DNA of 61,312 bases from Leclercia adecarboxylata (GTDB lineage: Bacteria; Pseudomonadota; Gammaproteobacteria; Enterobacterales; Enterobacteriaceae): NCBI GenBank assembly GCA_002360945.1, contig DERO01000040.1, forward strand, positions 1 to 61,312, in the 5' to 3' direction. Below are positions 37,289 to 47,227 of this stretch, in pieces. The notes below the pieces were generated by a model. That model was not told the DNA's origin, searched no databases, and saw nothing but the letters and a program-made list of their open reading frames with translations. Position 1 is the stretch's first letter. Every line of letters begins with the position of its first letter. The position numbers and the translations under genes are program-made.

Positions 37289-37811
37289 ATTTGTTATTGC
37301 CAGCGCGATGCTGGCCGTCAGCCTGCCTGCGCTTGCTGTGACGGGTGATACCGAGCAGCCGATTCATATCGAATCCGATACGCAATCGCTCGATATGCAG
37401 GGCAACGTGGTGACCTTTACCGGCAATGTTGTCGTGACCCAGGGCACCATCAAAATCAACGCCGATAAGGTGGTGGTGACGCGTCCTGGCGGGGAAGACG
37501 GTAAAGAGATTATCGATGGCTACGGCAACCCTGCCACCTTCTACCAGATGCAGGACAACGGCAAACCGGTGAAAGGCCGCGCCTCCCAGATGCACTATGA
37601 GCTGGCGAAAGATTTCGTGGTGCTGACCGGCAATGCATTCCTGGAGCAACTCGACAGCAACATCAAGGGCGACAAGATCACCTATCTGGTGAAAGAGCAA
37701 AAAATGCAGGCCTTTAGTGAAAAAGGCAAACGCGTGACGACTGTCCTGGTGCCATCGCAGCTGCAGGACAAAAATAACACTCAGGCCCCGGCACAGAAAA
37801 AGAGTAACTAA
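37257..37811 (+). CDS. lptA: LptA periplasmic LPS bridge protein
   Basis: Forms the periplasmic jellyroll bridge for LPS. The start MKFQANKLSLKFVIASAMLA is preceded by the run GAACCTCCT..., and gives 184 residues (E. coli 185). The signal peptide ends at PALA (27). The OstA-like body includes IHIESDTQSLDMQGNVVTFT and GTIKINADKVVVTRPGG. It lies within the 3' end of lptC and six bases before lptB. Confidence 0.96.
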   Translation: MKFQANKLSLKFVIASAMLAVSLPALAVTGDTEQPIHIESDTQSLDMQGNVVTFTGNVVVTQGTIKINADKVVVTRPGGEDGKEIIDGYGNPATFYQMQDNGKPVKGRASQMHYELAKDFVVLTGNAFLEQLDSNIKGDKITYLVKEQKMQAFSEKGKRVTTVLVPSQLQDKNNTQAPAQKKSN

Positions 37812-37817
37812 TTCGTT

Positions 37818-38543
37818 ATGGCAACATTAACTGCAAAGAATCTCGCTAAAGCCTACAAGGGCCGTCGCGTGGTGGAAGATGTCAGTTTGACCGTCAACTC
37901 CGGCGAAATTGTCGGCCTGTTGGGTCCTAACGGTGCGGGTAAAACCACCACCTTCTATATGGTGGTCGGCATTGTGCCGCGCGACGCGGGTAACATCATC
38001 ATTGATGATGAAGACATTAGCCTGCTGCCCCTTCACGCGCGTGCGCGTCGCGGCATCGGTTATCTGCCGCAGGAAGCCTCAATTTTCCGTCGTCTGAGCG
38101 TCTTCGACAACCTGATGGCAGTGCTGCAGATCCGTGACGATTTGACCTCTGAGCAGCGTCAGGATCGCGCCAACGAGCTGATGGAAGAGTTCCACATCGA
38201 ACATCTGCGCGACAGCCTGGGCCAGGCGCTCTCCGGCGGTGAACGCCGGCGTGTGGAAATTGCCCGTGCGCTGGCGGCCAACCCGAAATTTATTCTCCTT
38301 GATGAACCTTTTGCGGGCGTTGACCCGATTTCGGTTATCGACATCAAACGGATTATCGAGCATCTGCGCGACAGCGGCCTGGGGGTTCTGATCACCGACC
38401 ACAACGTGCGTGAAACGCTGGCGGTCTGTGAACGAGCTTACATCGTCAGCCAGGGCCATCTTATTGCCCACGGTACTCCGCAGCAGATCCTCGAAGACGA
38501 TCATGTTAAGCGCGTGTATCTTGGGGAAGACTTCAGACTCTGA
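37818..38543 (+). CDS. lptB: LptB LPS export ATPase
   Basis: Cytoplasmic ATPase that powers LPS extraction with LptF and LptG. The 241 residues equal E. coli. Walker [10 protein letters not shown] (36-44), Q loop in [14 protein letters not shown], signature LSGGERRR, Walker [14 protein letters not shown] and switch His in ITDHNVRE are complete. It precedes rpoN by 47 bases. Confidence 0.98.
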   Translation: MATLTAKNLAKAYKGRRVVEDVSLTVNSGEIVGLLGPNGAGKTTTFYMVVGIVPRDAGNIIIDDEDISLLPLHARARRGIGYLPQEASIFRRLSVFDNLMAVLQIRDDLTSEQRQDRANELMEEFHIEHLRDSLGQALSGGERRRVEIARALAANPKFILLDEPFAGVDPISVIDIKRIIEHLRDSGLGVLITDHNVRETLAVCERAYIVSQGHLIAHGTPQQILEDDHVKRVYLGEDFRL

Positions 38544-38590
38544 TAGGGTAGAAGTTCAGTCTCGCCTAAACGGAGAAAAATGCTCTGAAC

Positions 38591-40024
38591 ATGAAGCAAG
38601 GTTTGCAATTAAGGCTCAGCCAACAGCTGGCAATGACGCCGCAGTTACAACAGGCTATCCGTCTGTTGCAACTGTCGACGCTGGAACTTCAGCAGGAACT
38701 GCAGCAAGCGCTGGACAGCAATCCCCTGCTTGAGCAAACCGATCTTCACGACGAGGTAGAAACTCAGCAAACCCAGGATAACGAAACGCTCGACAGCGTG
38801 GACGCACTGGAGCAAAAAGAGATGCCCGACGAGCTTCCTCTTGATGCCAGCTGGGATGAGATCTACACCGCCGGCACGCCATCCGGCACGCGCGCAGACT
38901 ATCAGGATGATGAATTGCCGGTGTATCAGGGCGAGACCACCCAGTCGCTGCAGGATTACCTGATGTGGCAGGTGGAGCTGACGCCGTTTTCCGATACCGA
39001 TCGCGCAATTGCCACTTCCATTGTCGATGCTGTTGATGAGACCGGCTATTTGACCGTGTCGCTGGACGACATTCTGGAAAGCATCGGTGATGATGAGATC
39101 GACCTTGAAGAGGTCGAAGCGGTCCTGAAGCGCGTGCAGCGTTTTGATCCGGTTGGCGTTGCGGCGCGGGATTTACGTGACTGCCTGCTGATCCAGCTTT
39201 CGCAGTTCGTCAAAGAGACGCCATGGCTGGAAGAGGCGCGCCTGATCGTCAGCGAGCATCTGGATCTACTGGCTAACCACGACTTCCGCTCCCTGATGCG
39301 CGTGACGCGACTGAAAGAAGAGATCCTGAAAGAAGCGGTCAATCTGATCCAGTCCCTGGATCCGCGTCCAGGGCAGTCCATCCAGACCAGCGAGCCCGAG
39401 TACGTCATTCCCGACGTGCTGGTGCGCAAGCATAACGGCCTGTGGACCGTGGAGCTCAATTCCGACAGCATCCCGCGCCTGCAAATCAATCAGCAGTACG
39501 CTTCGATGTGCACCAGCTCGCGCAACGACTCGGATAACCAGTTTATCCGCAGCAATCTGCAGGAGGCGCGCTGGCTGATTAAAAGCCTCGAGAGCCGCAA
39601 TGATACGCTGCTGCGCGTCAGCCGCTGCATCGTGGAGCAGCAGCAGGCGTTTTTTGAACAGGGTGAAGAGTTTATGAAACCGATGGTGCTGGCCGATATC
39701 GCCCAGGCCGTCGAGATGCATGAATCGACGATTTCCCGCGTGACGACGCAGAAGTATCTGCACAGTCCGCGCGGTATTTTTGAGCTTAAGTATTTTTTCT
39801 CCAGCCATGTCAACACCGAAGGCGGCGGCGAAGCCTCGTCGACGGCCATCCGGGCGCTGGTGAAAAAATTGATCGCCGCGGAAAACCCCGCGAAACCACT
39901 GAGCGACAGTAAGTTAACCACCATGCTGTCCGATCAAGGTATCATGGTGGCACGCCGTACTGTTGCGAAGTATCGAGAGTCTTTGTCCATTCCGCCGTCA
40001 AACCAGCGTAAACAACTGGTCTGA
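38591..40024 (+). CDS. rpoN: RNA polymerase sigma-54 factor RpoN
   Basis: Sigma factor for nitrogen, PspA and other enhancer-dependent promoters. The 477 residues equal E. coli. A glutamine- and leucine-rich region I (1-50) is followed by an acidic region II (about 55-110), the core-binding region, the HTH near 370-385 and the RpoN box [10 protein letters not shown] (454-463). It heads the conserved rpoN-hpf-ptsN-rapZ-npr cluster. Confidence 0.98.
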   Translation: MKQGLQLRLSQQLAMTPQLQQAIRLLQLSTLELQQELQQALDSNPLLEQTDLHDEVETQQTQDNETLDSVDALEQKEMPDELPLDASWDEIYTAGTPSGTRADYQDDELPVYQGETTQSLQDYLMWQVELTPFSDTDRAIATSIVDAVDETGYLTVSLDDILESIGDDEIDLEEVEAVLKRVQRFDPVGVAARDLRDCLLIQLSQFVKETPWLEEARLIVSEHLDLLANHDFRSLMRVTRLKEEILKEAVNLIQSLDPRPGQSIQTSEPEYVIPDVLVRKHNGLWTVELNSDSIPRLQINQQYASMCTSSRNDSDNQFIRSNLQEARWLIKSLESRNDTLLRVSRCIVEQQQAFFEQGEEFMKPMVLADIAQAVEMHESTISRVTTQKYLHSPRGIFELKYFFSSHVNTEGGGEASSTAIRALVKKLIAAENPAKPLSDSKLTTMLSDQGIMVARRTVAKYRESLSIPPSNQRKQLV

Positions 40025-40046
40025 CACAACCGATAAGGAAGACACT

Positions 40047-40334
40047 ATGCAGCTCAACATCACTGGACACAACGTCGAGATCACTGAGGCCCTGCGCGAG
40101 TTTGTGAATACGAAATTCGCCAAGCTGGAGCAGTATTTCGAGAGGATCAATCAGGTCTACATTGTGTTAAAAGTGGAAAAAGTGACTCATATCTCGGATG
40201 CGACCCTGCATGTTAACGGAGGCGAGATCCATGCCAGTGCGGAAGGACAAGACATGTACGCGGCTATCGACGGCTTGATTGACAAGCTGGCACGACAGCT
40301 AAACAAACATAAAGATAAACTGAAACAACACTAA
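40047..40334 (+). CDS. hpf: Ribosome hibernation promoting factor HPF
   Basis: Short-form HPF of 95 residues that joins 70S ribosomes into 100S dimers in stationary phase. The start MQLNITGHNVEITEALREFV follows AAGGAAG; a longer frame inside rpoN is rejected. The basic C-terminus KLARQLNKHKDKLKQH is typical of the short form. It lies 22 bases after rpoN. Confidence 0.97.
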   Translation: MQLNITGHNVEITEALREFVNTKFAKLEQYFERINQVYIVLKVEKVTHISDATLHVNGGEIHASAEGQDMYAAIDGLIDKLARQLNKHKDKLKQH

Positions 40335-40361
40335 TTGTCCGGGCAGTTAACGGGTGCAGGA

Positions 40362-40392
40362 TGGCCTGTTGTGAAACACAACGGGCCCTTTG
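40362..40392 (+). terminator. Hairpin between hpf and ptsN
   Basis: GGCCTGTTGTG and CACAACGGGCC pair around AAA with one G-U, followed by CTTTG. The U run is too short for a confident terminator; more likely a processing or attenuation point inside the cluster. Confidence 0.45.
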
Positions 40393-40416
40393 TACAGTTA
40401 GCGCTTAGGTGAAATT

Positions 40417-40908
40417 ATGATGAATAACGATTCAACTCTACAACTGAGCAGTGTCCTTAATCAGGAATGTACCCGCAGTGCCGTTCACTGCCAGAGCAAA
40501 AAACGTGCCCTGGAAATCATCAGTGAACTGGCCGCAAAACAGCTGAGCCTGCCGCCGCAAGTGGTATTTGAAGCGATCCTGACCCGCGAAAAAATGGGCA
40601 GTACCGGCATCGGCAACGGCATCGCCATTCCCCATGGCAAACTTGAAGAGGATACGCTGCGCGCTGTAGGCGTGTTTGTTCAGCTGGAAACACCTATCGC
40701 CTTTGATGCCATTGATAACCAGCCTGTCGATCTGCTGTTTGCCCTGCTGGTGCCAGCGGATCAGACCAAAACACATTTGCACACCCTCTCACTGGTGGCC
40801 AAACGCCTTGCGGATAAAACCATCTGCCGCCGTTTGCGCGCGGCACAGAGCGATGAGGAGCTTTATCAAATCATTACGGAAACGGAAGGCAATCAGGATG
40901 ATGTGTAA
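40417..40908 (+). CDS. ptsN: Nitrogen PTS enzyme IIA-Ntr
   Basis: Phosphoprotein of the nitrogen PTS that regulates potassium transport and kinases in E. coli. The 163 residues match E. coli; the phosphorylated His73 is in GIAIPHGKLEED. Two ATG codons in a row start it (MMNND), and the first is used for equal length. Partner NPr is encoded two genes downstream. Confidence 0.97.
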   Translation: MMNNDSTLQLSSVLNQECTRSAVHCQSKKRALEIISELAAKQLSLPPQVVFEAILTREKMGSTGIGNGIAIPHGKLEEDTLRAVGVFVQLETPIAFDAIDNQPVDLLFALLVPADQTKTHLHTLSLVAKRLADKTICRRLRAAQSDEELYQIITETEGNQDDV

Positions 40909-40953
40909 TCGGGTGATGGCTTTGACATCTGTAGTCCTGAGGAGAAACGGTAC

Positions 40954-41808
40954 ATGGTGCTGATGATCGTCAGCGGTCGTTCGGGATCCGGGAAATCGGT
41001 CGCCCTGCGAGCGCTGGAAGATATGGGCTTTTACTGCGTGGATAACCTGCCGGTGGTGCTGCTGCCCGAGCTGGCGAAATCGCTGGCCGATCGGCAGATT
41101 TCCGCCGCGGTCAGTATCGACGTGCGTAACATGCCTGAATCGCCGGAGATCTTTGAGCAGGCGATGAGCAGTTTGCCGGAGGCGTTTTCACCTCAGCTGC
41201 TGTTCCTTGATGCCGATCGCAATACGCTGATTCGTCGCTACAGCGATACCCGCCGTTTGCATCCGCTTTCCAGCAAAAACCTGTCGCTGGAAAGCGCTAT
41301 TGACCAGGAGAGCGATCTGCTGGAACCGTTGCGCTCCCGCGCCGATCTGATCGTCGATACCTCCGAAATGTCCGTTCATGAACTGGCGGAGATGCTGCGT
41401 ACCCGCCTGCTGGGCAAACGCGAGCGCGAGCTGACGATGGTGTTTGAATCCTTCGGCTTTAAGCACGGCATCCCTATCGATGCAGACTATGTGTTTGACG
41501 TGCGCTTCCTGCCGAACCCACACTGGGATCCAAAGCTGCGTCCGATGACCGGCCTGGATAAGCCCGTTGCCGCCTTCCTTGACAGGCATACGGAAGTGCA
41601 TAACTTTATCTATCAGACGCGCAGCTACCTTGAACTGTGGTTGCCGATGCTGGAGACAAACAATCGCAGCTACCTGACGGTGGCGATTGGCTGTACCGGG
41701 GGCAAACACCGTTCGGTCTATATTGCTGAGCAACTGGCTGACTATTTCCGCTCGCGCGGCAAAAACGTGCAGTCCCGTCATCGTACGCTGGAAAAACGTA
41801 AAACATGA
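40954..41808 (+). CDS. rapZ: RapZ RNase adapter protein
   Basis: Binds the small RNA GlmZ and hands it to RNase E, adjusting GlmS synthesis to glucosamine-6-phosphate. The 284 residues equal E. coli. Walker A GRSGSGKS (8-15) and a C-terminal domain (from about 155) with the KHRSVYIAE and basic [11 protein letters not shown] tail that binds RNA. It overlaps npr by four bases. Its pathway partner glmM is also in this window. Confidence 0.97.
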   Translation: MVLMIVSGRSGSGKSVALRALEDMGFYCVDNLPVVLLPELAKSLADRQISAAVSIDVRNMPESPEIFEQAMSSLPEAFSPQLLFLDADRNTLIRRYSDTRRLHPLSSKNLSLESAIDQESDLLEPLRSRADLIVDTSEMSVHELAEMLRTRLLGKRERELTMVFESFGFKHGIPIDADYVFDVRFLPNPHWDPKLRPMTGLDKPVAAFLDRHTEVHNFIYQTRSYLELWLPMLETNNRSYLTVAIGCTGGKHRSVYIAEQLADYFRSRGKNVQSRHRTLEKRKT

Positions 41809-42077
41809 CCGTAAAGCAGACCGTTGAGATCACCAATAAGCTGGGCATGCATGCACGCCCGGCGATGAAGTTGTTTGAACTGATGCAGGGTTTTGACGCG
41901 GAAGTTCTGCTGCGTAATGACGAAGGCACCGAAGCCGAAGCCAACAGTGTGATTGCCCTGCTGATGCTGGACTCCGCCAAGGGCCGCCAGATCGAAATCG
42001 AAGCCACCGGCCCACAGGAAGTCGAGGCGCTGGCGGCAGTGATTGCACTGTTCAACGCCGGGTTTGATGAGGATTAA
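41805..42077 (+). CDS. npr: NPr, HPr-like phosphocarrier of the nitrogen PTS
   Basis: Passes phosphate from PtsP to PtsN. The 90 residues equal E. coli. The active-site histidine is His16 in [14 protein letters not shown]. It is also called ptsO. Its 3' end overlaps the convergent mtgA by four bases, closing the rpoN cluster. Confidence 0.97.
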   Translation: MTVKQTVEITNKLGMHARPAMKLFELMQGFDAEVLLRNDEGTEAEANSVIALLMLDSAKGRQIEIEATGPQEVEALAAVIALFNAGFDED

Positions 42078-42799
42078 TGCAGCTTATTGGCCTGCATAAA
42101 CCCTTCCCCACCCAGCTGACGCATCTGGCGCAGGATCCACGCCTGACGGCTGCGTACATAGCCTGAAGGCGCGCTGGCCTTAAAGCGAATAGGGTTCGGT
42201 AGCACGGCGGCCAGCAACGCGGCCTCAGACGCCGACAGGCGGCTGGCAGGTTTGTGGAAATAGCGCTGGGCAGCGGCTTCGACGCCGAACACGCCCTCGC
42301 CAAACTCCGCGATATTCAGGTATACCGTCAGGATGCGTTTTTTACTCCACACCGTTTCGATCCCCAGCGTTAGCCCCGCCTCAAATCCCTTTCTCATCCA
42401 GCTGCGTCCATCCCAGAGAAACAGGTTTTTCGCCGTTTGCTGAGAAAGCGTCGATGCCCCGCGAATACGGCTCTCATTACGTTCGTTATGCGCTAGCGCC
42501 TTCTCTATCGCCCCCACATCAAACCCCCAGTGGTCGGGGAATTTCTGATCTTCGGCGGCAATCACGGCTAACCCCATCCACGGCGAGATCTCATCCATAC
42601 TCACCCAGTCCGAATGGGCAACATAGCTGAAATCCGCTCGCAGCCAGCTTCCCAGCTGACGTTCAATCATCACCGCGGAAAACGGCACCGGCAGAAAGCT
42701 AAACAGGGCAATACCGCCGCCCCAGAAGACCGCCATCACTACCAGAACGCGAATGACGATCCGTCTTACCCAGCCGGATCGGGGACGCTTTAATCTCAT
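42074..42799 (-). CDS. mtgA: Monofunctional peptidoglycan glycosyltransferase MtgA
   Basis: Membrane-anchored GT51 enzyme that polymerises lipid II. The 241 residues match E. coli (242). One N-terminal membrane segment (about 13-35) is followed by the catalytic Glu in [16 protein letters not shown] and the motifs [17 protein letters not shown] and [13 protein letters not shown] [10 protein letters not shown]. It overlaps elbB by four bases and is translated after it. Confidence 0.96.
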   Translation of the reverse strand: MRLKRPRSGWVRRIVIRVLVVMAVFWGGGIALFSFLPVPFSAVMIERQLGSWLRADFSYVAHSDWVSMDEISPWMGLAVIAAEDQKFPDHWGFDVGAIEKALAHNERNESRIRGASTLSQQTAKNLFLWDGRSWMRKGFEAGLTLGIETVWSKKRILTVYLNIAEFGEGVFGVEAAAQRYFHKPASRLSASEAALLAAVLPNPIRFKASAPSGYVRSRQAWILRQMRQLGGEGFMQANKLH

Positions 42800-43449
42800 G
42801 CCGCCAGCACCAGTACGCGGGCGACCAGCTTCTCAATACCCGTCGCGGCTTCGGCAATGTTTTGCGCCAGCATGTACGCCGGGGTGGTGACGATCCTGTT
42901 CTCTTCGTCGACCACGATATCGTCCACCGGACAGGGGATATGCTCTCCGCCCATGTCTTCAATTACCTCGGCGGTATCGATGTCGGTGCCGATGGTCAGA
43001 CGCAGCGGAATATCGAAGATGGCCGGCAGCATCGCCGGGGCGATACAGATAAAGCCCAGCGGTTTCCCGGCCTCATGCATCTGCAGCGCGAGGTTTTTTA
43101 AATCGCTTTCTACCTGGCAGGCGCTGCCCTGGTGAGCAAAATCGCAGAGGTTCTTTGCAGCGCCAAAACCGCCCGGCACAATCAGCGCATCCAGTTCTGC
43201 GGCACGCGCTTCACTGAGCGGGCGGATCTGCCCGCGCGCGATCCGCGCCGCTTCAACCAGGACGTTTCGTTTTTCCGCCAGCGGTTCGCCGGTGAGGTGG
43301 TTGATGACATCGGACTGGGCTTTGTCCGGCGCGAAACAGACCGCTTCTGCGCCGTTGCGCGCCAGCGCCAGCAGCGTCAGAACCGCTTCATGTATTTCAG
43401 AACCATCGTAAACACCGCAACCGCTCAGTACTACACCGACCTTTTTCAT
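42796..43449 (-). CDS. elbB: ElbB, DJ-1/PfpI-family glyoxalase-like protein
   Basis: Protein of 217 residues (E. coli 217), reported as a glyoxalase of low activity and first linked to isoprenoid synthesis. The family elbow is seen in [11 protein letters not shown] with the nucleophile Cys, and the Glu near the N-terminus ([10 protein letters not shown]) fits the catalytic set. It is upstream of mtgA and divergent from the ArcZ RNA gene. Confidence 0.95.
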   Translation of the reverse strand: MKKVGVVLSGCGVYDGSEIHEAVLTLLALARNGAEAVCFAPDKAQSDVINHLTGEPLAEKRNVLVEAARIARGQIRPLSEARAAELDALIVPGGFGAAKNLCDFAHQGSACQVESDLKNLALQMHEAGKPLGFICIAPAMLPAIFDIPLRLTIGTDIDTAEVIEDMGGEHIPCPVDDIVVDEENRIVTTPAYMLAQNIAEAATGIEKLVARVLVLAA

Positions 43450-43531
43450 CCTGGGATCCCTCTCGAAAAACGTTCATGCGCATTAAAAATTCTGATTAAA
43501 ACGCTGTGCTTCACACATTTAACTGATTCAT

Positions 43532-43560
43532 GTAACAACTTATTTAAGATTTGCTATCTT
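43532..43560 (+). promoter_or_regulatory. Probable arcZ promoter
   Basis: A -10 TATCTT (43555-43560) ends seven bases before the expected RNA start; the -35 GTAACA at 17-base spacing is weak. In E. coli ArcA represses arcZ. Confidence 0.5.
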
Positions 43561-43566
43561 AACTGC

Positions 43567-43687
43567 GTGCGGCCTGAATTTTACGGCTACGCCATGATCC
43601 TAAAATAAACTATTAAGGCGCAGCCAAGATTTCCCTGGTGTTGGCGCAGTATTCGCGCACCCCGGTTTAGCCGGGGTCATTTTTTTC
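43567..43687 (+). ncRNA. arcZ: ArcZ (RyhA/SraH) Hfq-dependent small RNA
   Basis: Starts GTGCGGCCTGA and holds the conserved 3' part, including CAAGATTTCCCTGGTG and TTGGCGCAGTATTCG, then the terminator CCCCGG, TTTA, CCGGGG with U tail. It sits between elbB and arcB on the plus strand, exactly as in E. coli, where the processed 3' half activates rpoS and represses motility and other mRNAs. The 5' half differs from my memory of E. coli. Its terminator runs into the last codons of arcB on the opposite strand. Confidence 0.92.
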
Positions 43688-46010
43688 TACTCTCCACCCA
43701 GGCTTTCAGGACGGCCACATCGTTTTGCCACTCCTGCTTCATCTCTTCAACCCATTCACCCACGTTATCTTCCCACGCCGGTAAATCCGGGGACTGGATC
43801 TGCTTACCCAGCTGCTGCAGATGGCGCAAACCGATGGATCCGGCAGCACCTTTGATCTTATGCCCCTCTTCAACAATGCCTTTCTGATCCCGCGCCGTCA
43901 GGTTGGACTCCAGCACGTTCAGATAACCCGGCATCATCTTTTCGAAGATGGCTATACCGTCAGTGATTAACTTCGGACCCACCAGATCGATGTACTGCTC
44001 CAGCATCTCGATATCCAGTAAAGACTGCGCTTTTTCCGTATCTATCGTCGTCATGGTGCTCTCCTCTTCGTCACAGGTGTCCCAGAACTTCTTAATCATG
44101 GCGGTTAAGGCTGGTACCGCCAGCGGTTTGCTCAGTACATCGTCCATACCGGCATCGAGGTACTCTTTTTTGTCTTTCAGCACGTTGGCGGTCAGGGCCA
44201 CCAACGGCGGCAACTCATCGCTGGCATAACGGCTGGTCAGTTCACGCGAGATGTCGAGCCCGGTCATATCCGGGAGCTGAATGTCCAGCAGCACCAGGTC
44301 ATATTCCCCTGGGGTGAACATCTCCAGCGCGGCTTTACCGGTCATGGCGACATCCACGCTGCTGCCGAGTTTCTCCAGCACCGAGCGCGCCACAATTACG
44401 TTCAGTTCAATATCTTCCACCAGCAGCACGTGCAGAGCAGGCAGCGGCATATCGTCATGGGCAAAGGTATCTTCGACCTCTTCCGCCACCGCCGGGGCAC
44501 GGACGCTCAGTTTAAACACCGAGCCATGCCCAGGATTACTGCTCACCGTAATATCGCCCCCCATGCTCTTCGCCAGACGGCGCGAGACCGCCAGGCCAAT
44601 GCCGGTGCCGGTGGCAGGCTTGCCTCCCTGGCTGTCTTTGACCTGATAATACATGGCGAAGATTTTGTCCTGCTCCTCCTGCGGAATACCGATCCCGGAA
44701 TCCTCCACCTCGAAGTGCAGCATCTCGCCCTCGCCGTAACGCACGCGAACCGCGACCTGGCCGCTCTGGGTAAACTTGACCGCGTTGCTGATCAGGTTCC
44801 ACAGGATCTGGCGCAGGCGCGTACCGTCAGTCACCACCTTGTGCGGCAGCGGCAGGGTTGGCTCCATCACAAAGCGTAGCCCTTTCTGCTGCGCCTGCAG
44901 GCCGGAGAGGTTCTCCAGATCGGCCAGGAAGCCGGTGAAGTCCACCGGCTGGTTATCCAGCTGGACTTTGCGCCGCTCCATCTTATCCATATCAATAATA
45001 TCGTTGAAGATATTGCCGAGCGTGACCGCTGAAACGTGGATGGTTTTCAGATATTTCTCCTGCTCGGTCGTCAGTTCGGTATCGAGCAGAATGCGGCTTA
45101 AGCCCACGATGCCGTTGAGCGGCGTACGCAGCTCATGGCTGATGGTGGAGATAAAGGTGGTTTTATCCCGGCTGGCGCGCTCCAGGGCATCCTGATAGCG
45201 CTTACGCTCGGTAATGTCTCGCCCGAAGCCCATCAGCCCGTGGCGTTTCCCGACGCGGTCGTAGTAAGGGACTTTGCGGATTTCGAAACAGGCTTTGCGC
45301 CCGTCCGGGTAGTCGAGCCACTGTTCGTAGGTCAGGGAGACGTTATGACGGAAAACCTTCTCGTCGGTTTCGATCACTTTGGCGGCCGCCTCGGGTGAGT
45401 AGACGTCCTGTGGGCGCAGGCTGACGAGCTGTTTTTCACTCTTGCCGGTCAAAAGCTCCATCGCCCGGTTACAGCCGGAAAACTCTTTGTCTTCATTGCG
45501 ATAGAAAACGAGATCCGGAGAGGCATCAAGGAAAGAGCGCAGGAATGAGGATTGCTGCTCAAGCTGGATCTGCGTCTGCTCGCGCTCTTTCATTTCGATT
45601 TTCAGCTGTTCCAGCGTGGTCTGGCGCTCGGCCTCCGCTTTTACGCGGTCTGAGATCTCCTGATTCAGCTGGGCAATGTTGTCTTTCAGCTGGACGTTAA
45701 GCTTCAGATCGCGCTCGCGCATCTCCTCCAGCTTTTCCACAACCCGGGTCAGCCGCTGGCGGGACTCTTCCAGCTGTTCAACCACCACCGAGAGGAAATA
45801 GACCGCCCAGGGGGTAATCAGCAGGCCGAAGAAAATAGACCGGATGAGGTCAATGCTCTCAACCTGACCGTGCAGCACCATGGTAATGGCCATCTGCACC
45901 ACAATCGCCAGCACCACCAGCGCCAGCGCCAGCAGCAGGGAGAAGCGTACCAGGCCGAGCTTCATCATCAGATCGACATAGTATTGCGCCAGTAACCGAA
46001 TTTGCTTCAT
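43677..46010 (-). CDS. arcB: ArcB hybrid sensor kinase (anoxic redox control)
   Basis: Quinone-sensing tripartite kinase that phosphorylates ArcA under low oxygen. I start at MKQIRLLAQYYVDLMMKLG (777 residues; E. coli 778). Two membrane segments (about 24-44 and 57-76), leucine-zipper/coiled coil (80-150), PAS (about 155-270) with redox cysteines Cys180 and Cys241, transmitter His292, receiver Asp576 and HPt His717 are all in place. Upstream, the same-strand gene lptG ends only 134 bases away; in E. coli the upstream neighbour is yhcC. Confidence 0.97.
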   Translation of the reverse strand: MKQIRLLAQYYVDLMMKLGLVRFSLLLALALVVLAIVVQMAITMVLHGQVESIDLIRSIFFGLLITPWAVYFLSVVVEQLEESRQRLTRVVEKLEEMRERDLKLNVQLKDNIAQLNQEISDRVKAEAERQTTLEQLKIEMKEREQTQIQLEQQSSFLRSFLDASPDLVFYRNEDKEFSGCNRAMELLTGKSEKQLVSLRPQDVYSPEAAAKVIETDEKVFRHNVSLTYEQWLDYPDGRKACFEIRKVPYYDRVGKRHGLMGFGRDITERKRYQDALERASRDKTTFISTISHELRTPLNGIVGLSRILLDTELTTEQEKYLKTIHVSAVTLGNIFNDIIDMDKMERRKVQLDNQPVDFTGFLADLENLSGLQAQQKGLRFVMEPTLPLPHKVVTDGTRLRQILWNLISNAVKFTQSGQVAVRVRYGEGEMLHFEVEDSGIGIPQEEQDKIFAMYYQVKDSQGGKPATGTGIGLAVSRRLAKSMGGDITVSSNPGHGSVFKLSVRAPAVAEEVEDTFAHDDMPLPALHVLLVEDIELNVIVARSVLEKLGSSVDVAMTGKAALEMFTPGEYDLVLLDIQLPDMTGLDISRELTSRYASDELPPLVALTANVLKDKKEYLDAGMDDVLSKPLAVPALTAMIKKFWDTCDEEESTMTTIDTEKAQSLLDIEMLEQYIDLVGPKLITDGIAIFEKMMPGYLNVLESNLTARDQKGIVEEGHKIKGAAGSIGLRHLQQLGKQIQSPDLPAWEDNVGEWVEEMKQEWQNDVAVLKAWVESRKK

Positions 46011-46106
46011 AGGGGATCTCTTCACGACGTCATCGCACAATAATACTCAAATTCCAGGCAAGACGTTGAAGGTTGTGCAAAAAAGTGAGGGGTAGAACAG
46101 AGGATG

Positions 46107-46137
46107 CACCTCACCTCCCAAAGGGGGAGATGAGGTG
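46107..46137. repeat. Inverted repeat between lptG and arcB
   Basis: CACCTCACCTCCC and GGGAGATGAGGTG pair over 13 positions with one G-U. It is of the intergenic CCTCACC/CTCCC type that recurs at 56613-56645 in this window. It lies at the left edge of the interposed block, eight bases past the lptG stop codon. Confidence 0.65.
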
Positions 46138-46144
46138 TGAGGGG

Positions 46145-47227
46145 TCAGGAGCGCTTCAACAGCAGCCAGAGGCTGATCAGGAAGAAGGAGGCGCTCGGCA
46201 GCAGCGCGCCGATAAACGGCGGGATACCGTAAACCAGGGTCAGCGGACCGAAGATCTGATCGAGAACGTAGAAGACAAAGCCGAAGCTGATGCCGGTGAC
46301 AACGCGTACCCCCATGGGGACGCTACGCAGCGGGCCAAAGATAAACGACAGCGCCATCAGCATCATCACCGCCACGGAGAGCGGCTGGAAGATCTTGCTC
46401 CACATGTTGAGCTGATAACGCCCGGCGTCCTGGCCGCTCGACTTCAGGTATTTCACGTAGTTGTGCAGGCCGCTGATGGACAGCGCATCCGGATCCAGCG
46501 CCACCACGCCGAGCTTGTCGGGGGTGAGGTTGGTTTTCCAGGTGCCAGTGACCGTCTGCGAACCGGTGATCTGTTTCGGATCCTGCAGGTTTGACTCGTC
46601 CACCTGGGACAGACGCCAGACCTTTTTATCGGTATCGAAGGTGGCCGAGGTAGCATAACGTACCGCCTGCAGACGACGCTGATCGTTAAAGCTGTAGATG
46701 CTCACGCCGCCCAGGGTGTTATCGCCGGTAACGCGTTCGATATAGACGAAGTTATTGCCGTCTTTCGCCCACAGCCCCTGCTGGGTGGAGAGCAGCGAGC
46801 CGCCATACATCATCTGTGCGCGGTAGTTACGCGCCATCTGCTCGCCCTGCGGCGCAACCCACTCGCCCATTGCCATGGTCAGGAATACCAGCGGGATCGC
46901 GGTTTTCATTACCGACAGCGCAACCTGCATGCGGGTAAAGCCCGATGCCTGCATCACCACCAGCTCACTGCGCTGCGCCAGCATCCCCAGCCCCAGCAAT
47001 GCGCCTAACAGCGCCGCCATCGGGAAGAAGATTTGCACGTCTTTCGGAATGCTGAGCAGGGTATACATCCCCGCCCCCATCGCGTCATAGCTCCCCTGCC
47101 CGGCCTTTTTCAGCTGGTCAACAAACTTGATGATGCCGGAGAGCGACACCAGCATGAATAAGGTCATCATGATGGTGGTAAAAATGGTTTTACCGATATA
47201 GCGATCAAGAACGCCAAACGCCTGCAT
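46145..47227 (-). CDS. lptG: LptG LPS export permease
   Basis: Inner-membrane half-transporter that with LptF and LptB2 lifts LPS from the membrane. The 360 residues equal E. coli. Three membrane helices, a periplasmic jellyroll (about 130-260) and three more helices. It begins one base inside the lptF stop (TAATG-type overlap). In E. coli this pair lies near pepA at 96 min; here it has moved with pepA to the side of arcB. Confidence 0.97.
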   Translation of the reverse strand: MQAFGVLDRYIGKTIFTTIMMTLFMLVSLSGIIKFVDQLKKAGQGSYDAMGAGMYTLLSIPKDVQIFFPMAALLGALLGLGMLAQRSELVVMQASGFTRMQVALSVMKTAIPLVFLTMAMGEWVAPQGEQMARNYRAQMMYGGSLLSTQQGLWAKDGNNFVYIERVTGDNTLGGVSIYSFNDQRRLQAVRYATSATFDTDKKVWRLSQVDESNLQDPKQITGSQTVTGTWKTNLTPDKLGVVALDPDALSISGLHNYVKYLKSSGQDAGRYQLNMWSKIFQPLSVAVMMLMALSFIFGPLRSVPMGVRVVTGISFGFVFYVLDQIFGPLTLVYGIPPFIGALLPSASFFLISLWLLLKRS

